DNA from: Lautropia sp.
GTDB taxonomy: Bacteria; Pseudomonadota; Gammaproteobacteria; Burkholderiales; Burkholderiaceae_E
Assembly: GCA_030532895.1 (NCBI GenBank)
Contig: JAUNKF010000003.1
Coordinates: forward strand, 1-64,000
DNA: 64,000 bases
Reading direction: 5' to 3'
Positions 18,280-29,498 of this stretch are shown piece after piece. The notes below the pieces were generated by a model that was given only the letters and a program-made list of their open reading frames with translations, did no database searches and was not told where the DNA came from. The translations under genes were made by a program, and so were the position numbers. Position 1 is the stretch's first letter; every line of letters starts with the position of its first letter.

Positions 18280-19359
18280 ATGCAGACTGCAATGCTCAAA
18301 CCGCGCATCGTGGAGGTGGAACAGATTGGCCCCTCCCACGCCCGCGTGGTGATGGAGCCTTTCGAGCGAGGCTACGGCCATACGCTCGGCAATGCGCTGC
18401 GTCGGGTGCTGCTCTCCTCGATGGTCGGCTACGCGCCGACCGAGGTGCAGATTGCCGGCGTCGTGCATGAGTATTCAACGGTGGACGGTCTTCGCGAGGA
18501 TGTCGTCGATCTGCTGTTGAACCTCAAAGGCGTCGTTTTCAAGCTGCACAGCCGTGCAGAAGTCTTCCTGACCTTGCGTAAGGAAGAGGCTGGCATCATC
18601 AAGGCTTCCGACATCGAGCTGCCGCATGATGTGGAGTTGATCAACCCTGATCATGTCATCGGGACGCTCACCGAAGGTGGCAAGCTCGACATGCAGATCA
18701 AGGTCGAGAAGGGTCGTGGCTATGTACCGGGCACGATGCGTTCGCTGGGCGACAGCAAGACGATCGGTCGCGTGGTGCTGGACGCCTCGTTCTCGCCGGT
18801 TCGTCGCGTCAGCTATGCGGTGGAAAGCGCTCGTGTCGAACAGCGTACCGACCTGGATCGCCTGTTGATCGATATCGAAACCAATGGCGTGATTGCACCG
18901 GAAGAAGCGGTTCGCCAGTCTGCCCGCATTCTGATCGAGCAGTTGAGTGCCTTTGCTGCACTGGAAGGCAACGAGGGCCCGATCACGATCGGTGTGACCA
19001 ATAACGGTGGTTTCGGTGCCCAGCCCGGCAGCGGAAACGTGGGGCAGCCGCCTATCGGTATGCCGGCCACGGTGGGCACGACGACGGAGCCAGGTAGTAG
19101 CACGCCGTCGGTCGATCCGATCCTGCTGCGCCCGGTCGATGACCTGGAGCTGACGGTTCGTTCGGCAAACTGCCTGAAGGCCGAGAACATCTATTACATC
19201 GGTGACTTGATCCAGCGCACGGAAAACGAGCTGCTCAAGACGCCGAACCTCGGTCGTAAATCATTGAATGAAATCAAGGAAGTGCTCGCGTCGCGTGGTT
19301 TGACGCTGGGCATGCGGCTGGATGATTGGCCGCCCGCCGGACTGGAACGTTCCAGCTAA
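18280..19359 (+). CDS. rpoA: RNA polymerase alpha subunit with extended linker
   Basis: Core RNA polymerase subunit: the N-terminal domain dimerises and scaffolds beta and beta-prime, the C-terminal domain binds UP elements and activators. Both are conserved ([19 protein letters not shown]-terminal [17 protein letters not shown] with the DNA-contact residues). The protein is 359 residues against about 325-330 in E. coli and Burkholderia. The extra length is all in the flexible linker, about residues 229-279, which is rich in Gly, Pro, Thr and Ser ([18 protein letters not shown]). Confidence 0.98.
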   Translation: MQTAMLKPRIVEVEQIGPSHARVVMEPFERGYGHTLGNALRRVLLSSMVGYAPTEVQIAGVVHEYSTVDGLREDVVDLLLNLKGVVFKLHSRAEVFLTLRKEEAGIIKASDIELPHDVELINPDHVIGTLTEGGKLDMQIKVEKGRGYVPGTMRSLGDSKTIGRVVLDASFSPVRRVSYAVESARVEQRTDLDRLLIDIETNGVIAPEEAVRQSARILIEQLSAFAALEGNEGPITIGVTNNGGFGAQPGSGNVGQPPIGMPATVGTTTEPGSSTPSVDPILLRPVDDLELTVRSANCLKAENIYYIGDLIQRTENELLKTPNLGRKSLNEIKEVLASRGLTLGMRLDDWPPAGLERSS

Positions 19360-19390
19360 CCCCGGTTCGATAGAGATTAGGATCTGAATC

Positions 19391-19786
19391 ATGCGTCATC
19401 GTCTCGGCCTCAGAAAACTTAACCGCACCAGCGCGCATCGCACTGCCATGTTGCGGAACATGACCAACTCGCTGTTGCGTCATGAAGCCATCAAAACCAC
19501 GCTGCCCAAGGCAAAAGAGTTGCGCCGTGTGGTGGAACCCATCATCACGCTGGGCAAGAAGCCTTCGCTCGCCAACCGCCGTCTGGCCTTCGATCGCCTT
19601 CGCGATCGTGAAACGGTCGTCAAGGTGTTCAACGAGCTTGGCCCTCGCTATGCCTCCCGTCCGGGCGGTTATGTCCGCATCCTGAAGTTCGGCTTCCGGG
19701 ATGGGGACAATGCACCCATGGCTTATGTGGAGCTGGTGGATCGGCCCGAAGTGGAAGAAAGCAACGAGGCAGAAGCCGCTGCCTAA
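19391..19786 (+). CDS. rplQ: 50S ribosomal protein L17
   Basis: bL17, 131 residues. [17 protein letters not shown] and the [19 protein letters not shown] end are diagnostic. Last gene of the superoperon; a bidirectional terminator follows 80 bases later. Confidence 0.98.
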   Translation: MRHRLGLRKLNRTSAHRTAMLRNMTNSLLRHEAIKTTLPKAKELRRVVEPIITLGKKPSLANRRLAFDRLRDRETVVKVFNELGPRYASRPGGYVRILKFGFRDGDNAPMAYVELVDRPEVEESNEAEAAA

Positions 19787-19865
19787 GCAGATGGGCTAGT
19801 TGCTGGCCCGAATCCCGCGCGCCGGTGGCGTGCGAGCCGGATGGGGGCCAGCTTGCTTCAAGCTG

Positions 19866-19910
19866 AAAAAAAACGCTTGCTCAGACTGTGGTCTGGCAAG
19901 CGTTTTTTTT
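19866..19910. terminator. Bidirectional terminator between rplQ and hemB
   Basis: An A-run and ACGCTTGC (to 19880) pair with GCAAGCG and a run of eight T (19896-19910); the loop holds a further CAGAC/GTCTG stem. It lies between convergent rplQ (+) and hemB (-) and can end both transcripts. Confidence 0.92.
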
Positions 19911-19958
19911 GGTGCGGGGCAGGCAGTGAGTTCCGTGTCTGGCGGAGCGAAACCGGTT

Positions 19959-21856
<1,898 letters not shown>

Positions 21857-22128
21857 CAGGCCATTATCGTATAATTGTCGTTGATTTTTCAGTGGTTTTT
21901 TGCGTTCACGCCCCACTGTCATTCATGCCGGGCGATGTGGTGAGCCGCGTTCGTCAACGGGCCAGGCCGGGGGCTGTCGTCACGATGGGTTTGCCTCGCC
22001 AAGCAAAACGCTGACAAGGATCAAGGCTTTGGGTCGGTGGGCGTGTTAATAATCCGGCAGTGTTTAGCGGAGGTGCGCTCGGGCGCCTGCGGCTAAGGAT
22101 TGCTCAAACGTTAAATAGGTCAAACAAC

Positions 22129-22920
22129 ATGCGGACAGAGACGATGGTGGCGCATCTGGGCGATCAGGGGGCCTGTGTGTGCCGGCCGCTGGTTGCTGCG
22201 TCAGAGGGTTTTGCTCATCAGCCTCATCAGGCAGCGGCCCGGATCACATCCGCCCGTGGCCAGGCATGGCGCTCGGCGGCTGTGGCCGTCATGGGGTGGC
22301 TGATGGCCGGTTCGGTGATGGCTGCCGGGCCTGCGGCCGAGGAGCCGCTGAAGGCAGATCCCAAGGCTGGGGCAGAAACCTTCGATGAGCTGTGTGTGGC
22401 CTGTCACGGTGAAAACGGCAACAGCACGATGGCTGCCAACCCGAAGCTGGCTGGTCAGCACCTGGAGTATCTGGTCAAGCAGTTGACTGAGTTCAAGCCG
22501 GGTGAAGACGGTGCGCCGGCTGCCCGCAACAACGCCATCATGATGGGTTTTGCGTCACAGCTCAGCCCACAGGACATGCTGAACGTGGCCTCATTCCTGT
22601 CGTCGCAGAAGCTGACCGAACCCGCTGCCTCGAAGGACCCTGAGCTGGTCGAGCTGGGCCGCCAGATCTATCGCGGCGGTATTGCTGCCAAGGGGGTACC
22701 CGCTTGCGCCGCTTGTCATGGCCCGGCTGGCGATGGCATTCCGGCCCAGTACCCTAGCCTTCATGGTCAATTTGCCGAATACACCGAGGCGCAGCTGGTG
22801 GCTTTCCGGGATGGCACCCGCGCCAACAATGTGCCGATGAAAGAGATCGCGCTGAAGATGACCGATCCCGAGATCAAGGCCGTGGCCGATTACATCGCTG
22901 GTTTGCGCAACCAGCAGTAA
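22129..22920 (+). CDS. Di-haem cytochrome c4
   Basis: Periplasmic electron carrier to the terminal oxidase. Two c-type haem sites, CVACH and CAACH, sit in two tandem cytochrome c domains, the second beginning near GRQIYRGGIAAKG. Met ligands are probably in the NAIMMGF and NVPMKEIA segments. The hydrophobic export segment (about residues 45-65, ending MAAGP) comes unusually late; either the n-region is long or the true start is further in. I use ATG 22129, preceded by AGGT. It is divergent from engB. In other Burkholderiales this gene is often followed by the cytochrome biogenesis genes resB/ccsB, absent here. Confidence 0.88.
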   Translation: MRTETMVAHLGDQGACVCRPLVAASEGFAHQPHQAAARITSARGQAWRSAAVAVMGWLMAGSVMAAGPAAEEPLKADPKAGAETFDELCVACHGENGNSTMAANPKLAGQHLEYLVKQLTEFKPGEDGAPAARNNAIMMGFASQLSPQDMLNVASFLSSQKLTEPAASKDPELVELGRQIYRGGIAAKGVPACAACHGPAGDGIPAQYPSLHGQFAEYTEAQLVAFRDGTRANNVPMKEIALKMTDPEIKAVADYIAGLRNQQ

Positions 22921-23077
22921 GGGCGTGGTCAGCTGCCTCTGGTGCCGGCCATACGGCAAAGGGGCAGCCAAGGCGGATGGCCTGCGCCAAGCCAGGCCGG
23001 TTGGTACCGTTCTCGTCAGAGTCATCGTCATGGCCTTGGGCCATCATCACGGCCCCAGGGCCCGGTAGCCAGTCGAA

Positions 23078-23115
23078 AAAAAGCCGATGCACCTTGAAAA
23101 GGGCATCGGCTTTTT
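23078..23115. terminator. Bidirectional terminator between cytochrome c4 gene and lysA
   Basis: AAAAAGCCGATGC (23078-23090) pairs with GCATCGGCTTTTT (23103-23115). Symmetrical A/T flanks let it stop both the cytochrome c4 (+) and lysA (-) transcripts. The remaining bases from 22921 to 23175 show nothing else. Confidence 0.93.
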
Positions 23116-23175
23116 CGTGGCTTCCTGCAGCCGCTTCCTGCAGCCGTTGGCAGCGTGCCGTGGGCCTGGCCCGCT

Positions 23176-24477
23176 TCAGGGCAGCCGCTTTTCCAGGCGG
23201 AACAGGTCGGCCACGTTTTCCCGTTCCCGGATCAGGTGAACCTGGCCGCCGTCGAGCAGCACTTCGGCCGGCCGGGTGCGGGTGTTGTAATTCGATCCCA
23301 TGCTGGCCCCATAGGCACCAGCCGACAGGATCGCCAGCAGCGCATCGGGGGGCAGCGCAAGCCGGCGAGCCTTGGCCAGCCAGTCGCCACTTTCACAGAC
23401 GGGGCCGACCACATCGGCCACGACTTCGGCAGCCGAGCCGGGATTGACGACGGCCACCCCGTGGTATGCCTGATACAACGCCGGGCGCATCAGGTCGTTC
23501 ATGGCGGCATCGACGATGGCGAAGTGCATGCCGTCATGAACCTTCAGGTATTCGAGGCGGGTCAGCAGCAGGCCGGCATTTCCGACCAGTGCACGCCCAA
23601 ATTCAAAGAGCACCTGCGGTGGGTTGACGGGCTTCCAGGCGTGGATCCGCTCGAACAGTGCATCCATCAACCGGGCGGGGGTGGGGGGCGTTTCGTCGTC
23701 GTAGCAGATGCCCAGGCCGCCGCCCAGGTCGAGGTGATGAATCGGGATGCCGGCGGCTTCGAGCTGGTCGACCAGGGCCAGCACACGATCGAGACCGGCC
23801 AGGAAGGGGGCGACTTCGGTAATTTGAGAGCCGATGTGGCAGTCGATGCCGAACACCTCGATGTGTGGGAGGCTTGCCGCCTGCTGGTAGGCGGGCAGTG
23901 CTTCGCTGTGGGAGATGCCGAACTTGTTTTCCCTCAGGCCGGTGGAGATGTAGGGGTGCGTGGCCGCATCCACATCCGGGTTGATGCGCAGCGACACGGG
24001 CGCACGCACGCCGCGCTCGCCAGCTATCTGGTTGAGTCGCAGCAGCTCGGGCACGGATTCGACGTTGAAGCACCCGATGCCGGCCGCCAGTGCCTGATGG
24101 ATTTCGGCCGTCGACTTGCCCACGCCCGAGAACACGACCTTTGCCGGATCGCAACCGGCTGCGATGACCCGGCTCAGCTCGCCACCGGAGACCACGTCGA
24201 AGCCGGCGCCCAGCCGTCCGAACAGCTCGATGATGGCCAGGTTGCTGTTGGCTTTCAGCGCATAACAGATCGTGGCGTTCTTGCCATCCAGCGCTTGCGC
24301 AAACTGCTGCCAGGTCGTTTCGATCGTCTGGCGATCATAGACGTAGAGGGGGGTGCCGAAGCGCTGGGCCAGCTCGACGAGATCGTGCTGGCCGGCCCGT
24401 AGGCGCCCGTCAGCTTGGCGATGAAGCCAGCTGTCGGGCAGACCGGTGGAAGGGGGGCTGGAGGGACGAGCGTTCAT
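23176..24477 (-). CDS. lysA: Diaminopimelate decarboxylase
   Basis: PLP enzyme of the last lysine step, meso-diaminopimelate to L-lysine. 433 residues from ATG 24477; the frame is open further upstream but overlaps lptM. PLP lysine 75 is in YALKANSN; HIGSQI, LDLGGGLG and the glycine-rich GAYGASMGSNYN are present. Odd detail: the usual EPGR motif reads E292-F-G-R (FEFGRALVGNAG), a Pro to Phe change beside a substrate-site Arg. It lies eight bases after lptM, a linkage common in proteobacteria. Confidence 0.96.
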   Translation of the reverse strand: MNARPSSPPSTGLPDSWLHRQADGRLRAGQHDLVELAQRFGTPLYVYDRQTIETTWQQFAQALDGKNATICYALKANSNLAIIELFGRLGAGFDVVSGGELSRVIAAGCDPAKVVFSGVGKSTAEIHQALAAGIGCFNVESVPELLRLNQIAGERGVRAPVSLRINPDVDAATHPYISTGLRENKFGISHSEALPAYQQAASLPHIEVFGIDCHIGSQITEVAPFLAGLDRVLALVDQLEAAGIPIHHLDLGGGLGICYDDETPPTPARLMDALFERIHAWKPVNPPQVLFEFGRALVGNAGLLLTRLEYLKVHDGMHFAIVDAAMNDLMRPALYQAYHGVAVVNPGSAAEVVADVVGPVCESGDWLAKARRLALPPDALLAILSAGAYGASMGSNYNTRTRPAEVLLDGGQVHLIRERENVADLFRLEKRLP

Positions 24478-24485
24478 GAATGAGG

Positions 24486-24617
24486 TCAATGGGCGGGTTG
24501 GACGGAAGCCTGCGTATCGGTGTCGGGCAGGGCTTCGGGCAGGTACAGCGGGCCTTTCTGGCCGCAACCGGCCAGCAGGCTGGTGGCCAGCAGCGCGATT
24601 AGAATGCAGTGATGCAT
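24486..24617 (-). CDS. lptM: Small LPS-assembly lipoprotein LptM (YifL-like)
   Basis: A 43-residue lipoprotein missed by length-limited gene calling. The signal sequence ends in LLAGC (lipid-bearing Cys18) followed at once by GQKGPLYLP, the conserved mark of the LptM/YifL family, which assists the LptDE outer-membrane LPS translocon. Its start lies 41 bases from the divergent cyaY start, and it sits immediately upstream of lysA, the usual neighbourhood (cyaY-lptM-lysA or dapF). Confidence 0.9.
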   Translation of the reverse strand: MHHCILIALLATSLLAGCGQKGPLYLPEALPDTDTQASVQPAH

Positions 24618-24657
24618 GAAACCAGTCTCGGATCAATCTAAGGTACAGAAATCTAGC

Positions 24658-25002
24658 ATGAGCGATAGCAGCTTTTCACAGCAGATGGCCGGGGTGCTCG
24701 ACAGCCTCGAGCTTGGTATCGAAGGGGCCGCAGAGGCCGCCGATGTGGATATCGAAGTCTCACGCAGTGGCAACGTCATCGAGGTGGAGTTCGAGGACGG
24801 TGCGCAGATGGTGATCAACACGCATGAAGCGGCTGGTGAGGTCTGGGTGGCCTCCCGCCGGGCTGGGTATCACTTCCGGCTGGCCGAGGATGGGCGCTGG
24901 ATCGACACCCGCAGCGGGGTCGAGCTGCTGGCTTTGATGTCGGCCGAAGTGAGCGCCCAGGCCGGGCGGGCGCTGGACTTGTCTGGCGTCAAATTGTCCT
25001 AG
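24658..25002 (+). CDS. cyaY: Frataxin-like iron protein CyaY
   Basis: Iron-binding regulator of iron-sulfur cluster assembly, 114 residues. The acidic first helix, the sheet VIEVEFEDGAQMVINTH and VWVASRRAGYHFRL, and the W-D-R-S-G-EL end are typical. Start MSDSSFSQQM (24658) is preferred; an ATG at 24616 would overlap the divergent lptM start codon. The stop codon overlaps a copy of the GCGTGTCA repeat. Confidence 0.94.
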   Translation: MSDSSFSQQMAGVLDSLELGIEGAAEAADVDIEVSRSGNVIEVEFEDGAQMVINTHEAAGEVWVASRRAGYHFRLAEDGRWIDTRSGVELLALMSAEVSAQAGRALDLSGVKLS

Positions 25003-25016
25003 CGCGTGTCAGGCAC
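25002..25016 (+). repeat. Intergenic repeat copy a (GCGTGTCAxGCAC)
   Basis: GCGCGTGTCAGGCAC starts on the last base of the cyaY stop codon, between convergent cyaY and mrcA. One mismatch from the core seen at five other places in this window. Confidence 0.5.
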
Positions 25017-25080
25017 GTGTGCGTCCCCGCGAAAGCCCCGCTGGGCGCACAGCACGGCGTTGCCAACCCGCTCCCATGTT

Positions 25081-27480
25081 TCAGAAAATCTGGTCGTGAA
25101 CGCTGTCGCCTTCCTGCTTCGGATCATCACTCGGTGAGGCCAGACCGTCTTCGGTCACGCCCAGCGAGCCGATGCCTTGTCCGGGCAGGGTCTCGTCGAA
25201 ATAGTATTCGTCGTTGATCTTCACGATACCAGGGGGCACCTCGCGGGTGGCTTCGGGCACGCCTTTCATCACGCCTTTCAGGTAATCGATCCAGATCGGC
25301 AGGGCCAGGCCGCCACCGGTTTCACGCTCGCCGAGCGAGCGTGGCTGGTCATAACCGAGCCAGGTTGCACCTGCCACGCCGGTGGCATAGCCCGAGAACC
25401 AGGCGTCGAAGGCGTTGTTCGTCGTACCGGTCTTGCCGGCCAGATCCTTGCGCTTGAGCTCCTTGGCGGCGCGATTGGCCGTGCCCCGCTGCACCACCGT
25501 CTTCAGCATGCTGTCGACGAGGAAGGCATTGCGGGTGTCGATGATCAGCTGTTCCGGGTCGCCCGCTTGTGCTGGGTGCGCTTTGGCGATTTCCTTGCCG
25601 GTGCTGTCGGTGATGCGACTGATCAGATACGGTTCCAGACGATAGCCACCGTTTGCGAAGACGGCCATGCCGTTGGCAATCTGCAGCGGCGTCACGCTGC
25701 CCGCGCCCAGCGCCATCGTCAGATAGGCCGGGTTGCGCTCAGGCTTGATGCCGAAGCGGCTCAGATAATCCTGCGCATAGTCGATGCCGATGTTCTCCAG
25801 CATCCGGATCGAGACCATGTTCTTCGAGCGGGCCAGCGCATTGCGCAGGGTGATCGGGCCCTCATAGCGGGCATCGTAGTTTTTGGGTTCCCACAGCTGG
25901 CCGCCGGTCGTGGCCGGGTCGAGGATGATCGGCGCATCGTTGACGATCGTGCTCGTCATGAAGCCTTTTTCCAGGGCGGCCGAGTAGATGAAGGGCTTGA
26001 GCACCGAGCCGGGCTGGCGAATGGCCTGCGTGGCCCGGTTGAACTTGCTGCGGCTGAAGTCATAGCCGCCCACCATCGCACGGATGGCACCATCCTGGGT
26101 GTTGACCGTGATCAGTGCGGCTTGCACCTCGGGCGCCTGCGTGATTTCCCAGCCGTTGGCGCCTTCGGTGATGCGCACCACGGCGCCGGCGCGCAGCCGG
26201 CGATTGGCAGGTGCCTTGGCATCGAGCCATGGGGCGATGAAGGTCAGTCCCTTGCCCTCGATGTCGAAGCTCACGCCGCGCCCGCGTGAGATCGTCACGC
26301 GTTGCGGACTCACCTTCAGTACCACGGCCGACAGCAGCTTGCCGATGTCGCCCGCCTGAGCCACGGCCTCTTCGATGCGCTCCTCGCGCAACACGTCGTC
26401 GTCGGTGTTCAGGTCGATGACGGTTTCTGGGCCGCGGTAGCCATGCTTGCGGTCGAAGTTGAACACGGCCTTGGCCACCGCGTCATTGGCCACGCGCTGA
26501 TCCTGCGAGCGGATCGTGGTGTAGACCTTCAGCCCACTGGTGTAGGCATCGTCCTTGTATTGACCGGCCACGAGCTGGCGGGCCATCTCGGCCGCCCAAA
26601 CGGCCTGCAGTGGAAAGCTCTGACGTTGTGTGTGCAGCTTGATTTCTTCTTCTCGGGCCGCCTCGTATTCGGCCTGCGTGATGAAGTTGAGCTGCCGCAT
26701 GCGCGAGAGCACGTAGCGCTGGCGCTCGCGTGCTCGCGTGGGGTTGACGACCGGGTTGTCGCGTGCGGGGGCTTTCGGCAGGCCGGCCAGCATGGCCATC
26801 TGGGCCACGCTCAATTCGCCGAGCGGCTTGCCGAAATAGGTTTGGGCTGCCGTGGCAAAGCCGTAGGAGCGCTGGCCCAGAAAGATCTGGTTGGCATAGA
26901 TCTCGAAGATCTGTTCCTTGCTGAGCGTCTGTTCGATGCGCAGCGTGAGCAGCACCTCGTAGAACTTGCGGATGTAGCGGCGCTCGCGGCTCAGGAAGGT
27001 GTTGCGCGCGAGCTGCATCGTGATGGTGCTGGCGCCCTGACCCCGACCGCCGGATTTCAGGTTGGCCAGTATGGCGCGGGCGATGCCGAACGGATCCACG
27101 CCGTGGTGCCGGAAGAAGTCGTCATCTTCGGCCGCCAGGATCGCCTCGCGCATCTTCACCGGAATGCTGTCATAGGGCACGACGGTGCGCCGTTCCGAGC
27201 CGAACTCCCCGATCTGCTCGCCATCGGCCGAGAAGATCTGCATCGGCAGCTTGGGACGGTAATCGGTGAGCAGCGTGAGCGAGGGCAGGCGGCTTGCGCC
27301 GACCTCGTAGGCCACCACGGCCAGCAGCCCGGCCGACACCGCGGCGGTTGCCCCGATGGCGGCCGTCCAGCCCAGCACGCGCAGCACCGGATGGCGCTTG
27401 CTGGCCGCAGGCTTGCCCGTGTTGCGGCGGGCGGTGGTGTGTCGGGGGTGACTGCGAGGGTGGGAGGGTGTTTGCTTCAT
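25081..27480 (-). CDS. mrcA: Class A penicillin-binding protein 1A
   Basis: Bifunctional peptidoglycan glycosyltransferase/transpeptidase of the inner membrane, 799 residues from ATG 27480. Order: basic cytoplasmic tail, one membrane helix (about residues 34-58), GT51 domain with catalytic Glu in AEDDDFFRHHGVD and GASTITMQLARN, an OB-like insert, then the transpeptidase with Ser492 in SVLK, SKN and K683-TG. It is divergent from pilM, the conserved mrcA-pilMNOPQ arrangement, with about 260 bases between them. Confidence 0.97.
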   Translation of the reverse strand: MKQTPSHPRSHPRHTTARRNTGKPAASKRHPVLRVLGWTAAIGATAAVSAGLLAVVAYEVGASRLPSLTLLTDYRPKLPMQIFSADGEQIGEFGSERRTVVPYDSIPVKMREAILAAEDDDFFRHHGVDPFGIARAILANLKSGGRGQGASTITMQLARNTFLSRERRYIRKFYEVLLTLRIEQTLSKEQIFEIYANQIFLGQRSYGFATAAQTYFGKPLGELSVAQMAMLAGLPKAPARDNPVVNPTRARERQRYVLSRMRQLNFITQAEYEAAREEEIKLHTQRQSFPLQAVWAAEMARQLVAGQYKDDAYTSGLKVYTTIRSQDQRVANDAVAKAVFNFDRKHGYRGPETVIDLNTDDDVLREERIEEAVAQAGDIGKLLSAVVLKVSPQRVTISRGRGVSFDIEGKGLTFIAPWLDAKAPANRRLRAGAVVRITEGANGWEITQAPEVQAALITVNTQDGAIRAMVGGYDFSRSKFNRATQAIRQPGSVLKPFIYSAALEKGFMTSTIVNDAPIILDPATTGGQLWEPKNYDARYEGPITLRNALARSKNMVSIRMLENIGIDYAQDYLSRFGIKPERNPAYLTMALGAGSVTPLQIANGMAVFANGGYRLEPYLISRITDSTGKEIAKAHPAQAGDPEQLIIDTRNAFLVDSMLKTVVQRGTANRAAKELKRKDLAGKTGTTNNAFDAWFSGYATGVAGATWLGYDQPRSLGERETGGGLALPIWIDYLKGVMKGVPEATREVPPGIVKINDEYYFDETLPGQGIGSLGVTEDGLASPSDDPKQEGDSVHDQIF

Positions 27481-27739
27481 GGAGGCGGTTGTTCGGCTGC
27501 GCGGCAGGGTACCGGGCAATGTTGCGCAAGAGACATGGTGGGCGCAAAAGGCGCACGGGTACAGCCGTTGGAGAACCGTTCACGCGCCAAATTCGACTGC
27601 TCGTCCGGCTCGATCGATTAAAGGGTTGCAGGTCTTGATCGATGGTGTGCCGGGGTAGAGGAATGCACCCGAAAAAACCTTAAAGTGATCCCCTGTCTGT
27701 CAAGCTGGTAGTGGGGAATTGTAGGGGAAGTCAGTCCAG

Positions 27740-28864
27740 GTGACTCATTTCTCGGGGATTTTTTCTAGATCAGGTGCATTTGTGGGATTTGGCCTTCAAT
27801 CATTGTTTACACGCGGCCCCGCCCCGTTGATCGGGGTGGATTTCAGTGCCTCAAGCGTGAAAGTCGTCGAGCTGGCCGTGGGCCGGCAGGCGGCCATGCG
27901 GCTGGAACGATACGCCATCGAGCCGATCGAACGTGGGGCCGTCGTGGATGGCAACGTCGAGCGACACGAAGTGGTGGCTGATGCGCTGCTTCGGGCCTTG
28001 AAAAAGGCGGGCACGACGACCAAACAGGTGGCGATGGCGCTGCCTTCCTCCTCGGTCATCACCAAGCGGATCAGTTTACCGGCGGATTTGCAGGAAGATG
28101 ATTACGAACTGCAAGTCGAGACGGAGGCGAGCCAGTACATCCCCTTCGCGATCGAAGAGGTCAACCTGGATTTTCAGGTGCTGGGCCCGTCGTCCACGGC
28201 CGAGGACAGCGTGGATGTGCTGCTGGCCGCCTCGCGCAAGGAAAAGGTCGAAGATCGGGTGATCGTGGCCGAGATGGCCGGGTTGAAGCCCGTGATCATC
28301 GATGTCGAACCGTATGCGGCACGTACGTCGGTCGATCACATCATCAGCCTGCTGCCGGCGGGTGGCGAAGGCAAGATTCTCGCCGTCTTCGACATCGGCC
28401 AGACCGCCACGCGCCTGGCGGTGGTCTACAACGGCCAGACCGTGTTCGAGCGGGAGCAGCCTTTCGGTGGCAACCAGCTCACCCAGGAGATCGTGCGCCT
28501 CTATGGCCTGACGGCCGAGGAGGCCGAGTTGAAGAAGCGCACCGGTGATCTGCCCGACAACTACAAGACCGAATTGCTGCAGCCGTTCGTCGAGCAAGGT
28601 GCTGCCGACATCAACCGTGCCTTGCAATTCTTCTTCAGCTCCACGCCCTACACCCGTGTCGACCACATCCTGCTGGCTGGCGGTGCTGCCGTCACACCCG
28701 GGCTGGCCGAGGCCGTGGCCGAGAAAACCTCGGTGACGACCGAAATCCTCACCCCCTTCCAGGGCATGGAAGTGAGTGATGCGGTGCTGGAGCGTCAGCT
28801 GCGCCTGGATGCCCCGTCACTGCTTGTCAGTTGTGGCCTGGCCATGAGGAGGTTCGACCAATGA
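27740..28864 (+). CDS. pilM: Type IV pilus assembly protein PilM
   Basis: Actin-like cytoplasmic ATP-binding protein that links the pilus motor to PilN. 374 residues with a GTG start. ATPase-fold marks: LIGVDFSASSVKVVEL (phosphate 1) near residue 30, AVFDIGQTATRL (phosphate 2) and LLAGGAAVTPGL (adenosine). The PilN gene starts inside its stop codon (ATGA). Confidence 0.95.
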   Translation: MTHFSGIFSRSGAFVGFGLQSLFTRGPAPLIGVDFSASSVKVVELAVGRQAAMRLERYAIEPIERGAVVDGNVERHEVVADALLRALKKAGTTTKQVAMALPSSSVITKRISLPADLQEDDYELQVETEASQYIPFAIEEVNLDFQVLGPSSTAEDSVDVLLAASRKEKVEDRVIVAEMAGLKPVIIDVEPYAARTSVDHIISLLPAGGEGKILAVFDIGQTATRLAVVYNGQTVFEREQPFGGNQLTQEIVRLYGLTAEEAELKKRTGDLPDNYKTELLQPFVEQGAADINRALQFFFSSTPYTRVDHILLAGGAAVTPGLAEAVAEKTSVTTEILTPFQGMEVSDAVLERQLRLDAPSLLVSCGLAMRRFDQ

Positions 28865-29487
28865 TCCGGATCAATCTGCTGCCGCATCGTGAGCAGAAAC
28901 GCGAGCGGCGCAAGCGCGACTTCATGGGCCAGATGGTCATGGCCGGCATCGTGGGCGGTGGTCTCGTCTTTGTCGGTGGCATGGTGATCAACGAACAGAT
29001 CGATCATCAGCAGCAGCGCAATGCGCTGATCGAGCAGGAAAATCGTGCCCTCGATGTCCAGATCGCCGAGATCAAGAATCTGGAGGAGGCCATCGCCTCA
29101 CTGAAGGCACGCCAGGCTGCCGTCGAGGATCTGCAAAGTGATCGCACCATTCCGGTGCACCTGTTCGACGAACTCGTCAAGTTCACGCCCGAAGGGGTTT
29201 TTCTCGACAAGCTGGAGCAGCAGGACTTGAGCCTGAAACTCTCAGGCAAGGCGCAGTCCAACGAGCGGGTGGCCGAATTGCTTCGCAACCTGAGCGAGCA
29301 CAGCGAGTGGTTCGAGAAGCCGAACCTGGAGGAAATCCGCGAGGACGTGTCTCCGCGTCGTCCGGGCAAGCGTGAACAGCGTGTGCAGGAATTCAGCCTG
29401 AACGTGCTGATCAAGCGCAATGCGCCGGCCAATGTGTCGAAGGACAAGGCTCGCTCGGTGGCGATGAATACTGCTGCGAAAGGATAA
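28861..29487 (+). CDS. pilN: Type IV pilus assembly protein PilN
   Basis: Inner-membrane alignment protein, 208 residues. MIRINLLPHRE at the start is the PilM-binding motif; one membrane helix (about residues 22-42) leads to a periplasmic coiled-coil and ferredoxin-like domain. Overlaps pilM by four bases. Confidence 0.95.
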   Translation: MIRINLLPHREQKRERRKRDFMGQMVMAGIVGGGLVFVGGMVINEQIDHQQQRNALIEQENRALDVQIAEIKNLEEAIASLKARQAAVEDLQSDRTIPVHLFDELVKFTPEGVFLDKLEQQDLSLKLSGKAQSNERVAELLRNLSEHSEWFEKPNLEEIREDVSPRRPGKREQRVQEFSLNVLIKRNAPANVSKDKARSVAMNTAAKG

Positions 29488-29498
29488 GGAGCCGACTC

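Noticed and set aside
21863-21875. TATAAT on the plus strand near the engB start
   Set aside because: There is no matching -35 at the right distance on either strand, and the element is near-palindromic AT-rich sequence.
27676-27703. TTGACA on the minus strand (27698-27703) as the mrcA promoter
   Set aside because: No acceptable -10 hexamer lies 16-18 bases downstream, so I did not list it as a promoter.
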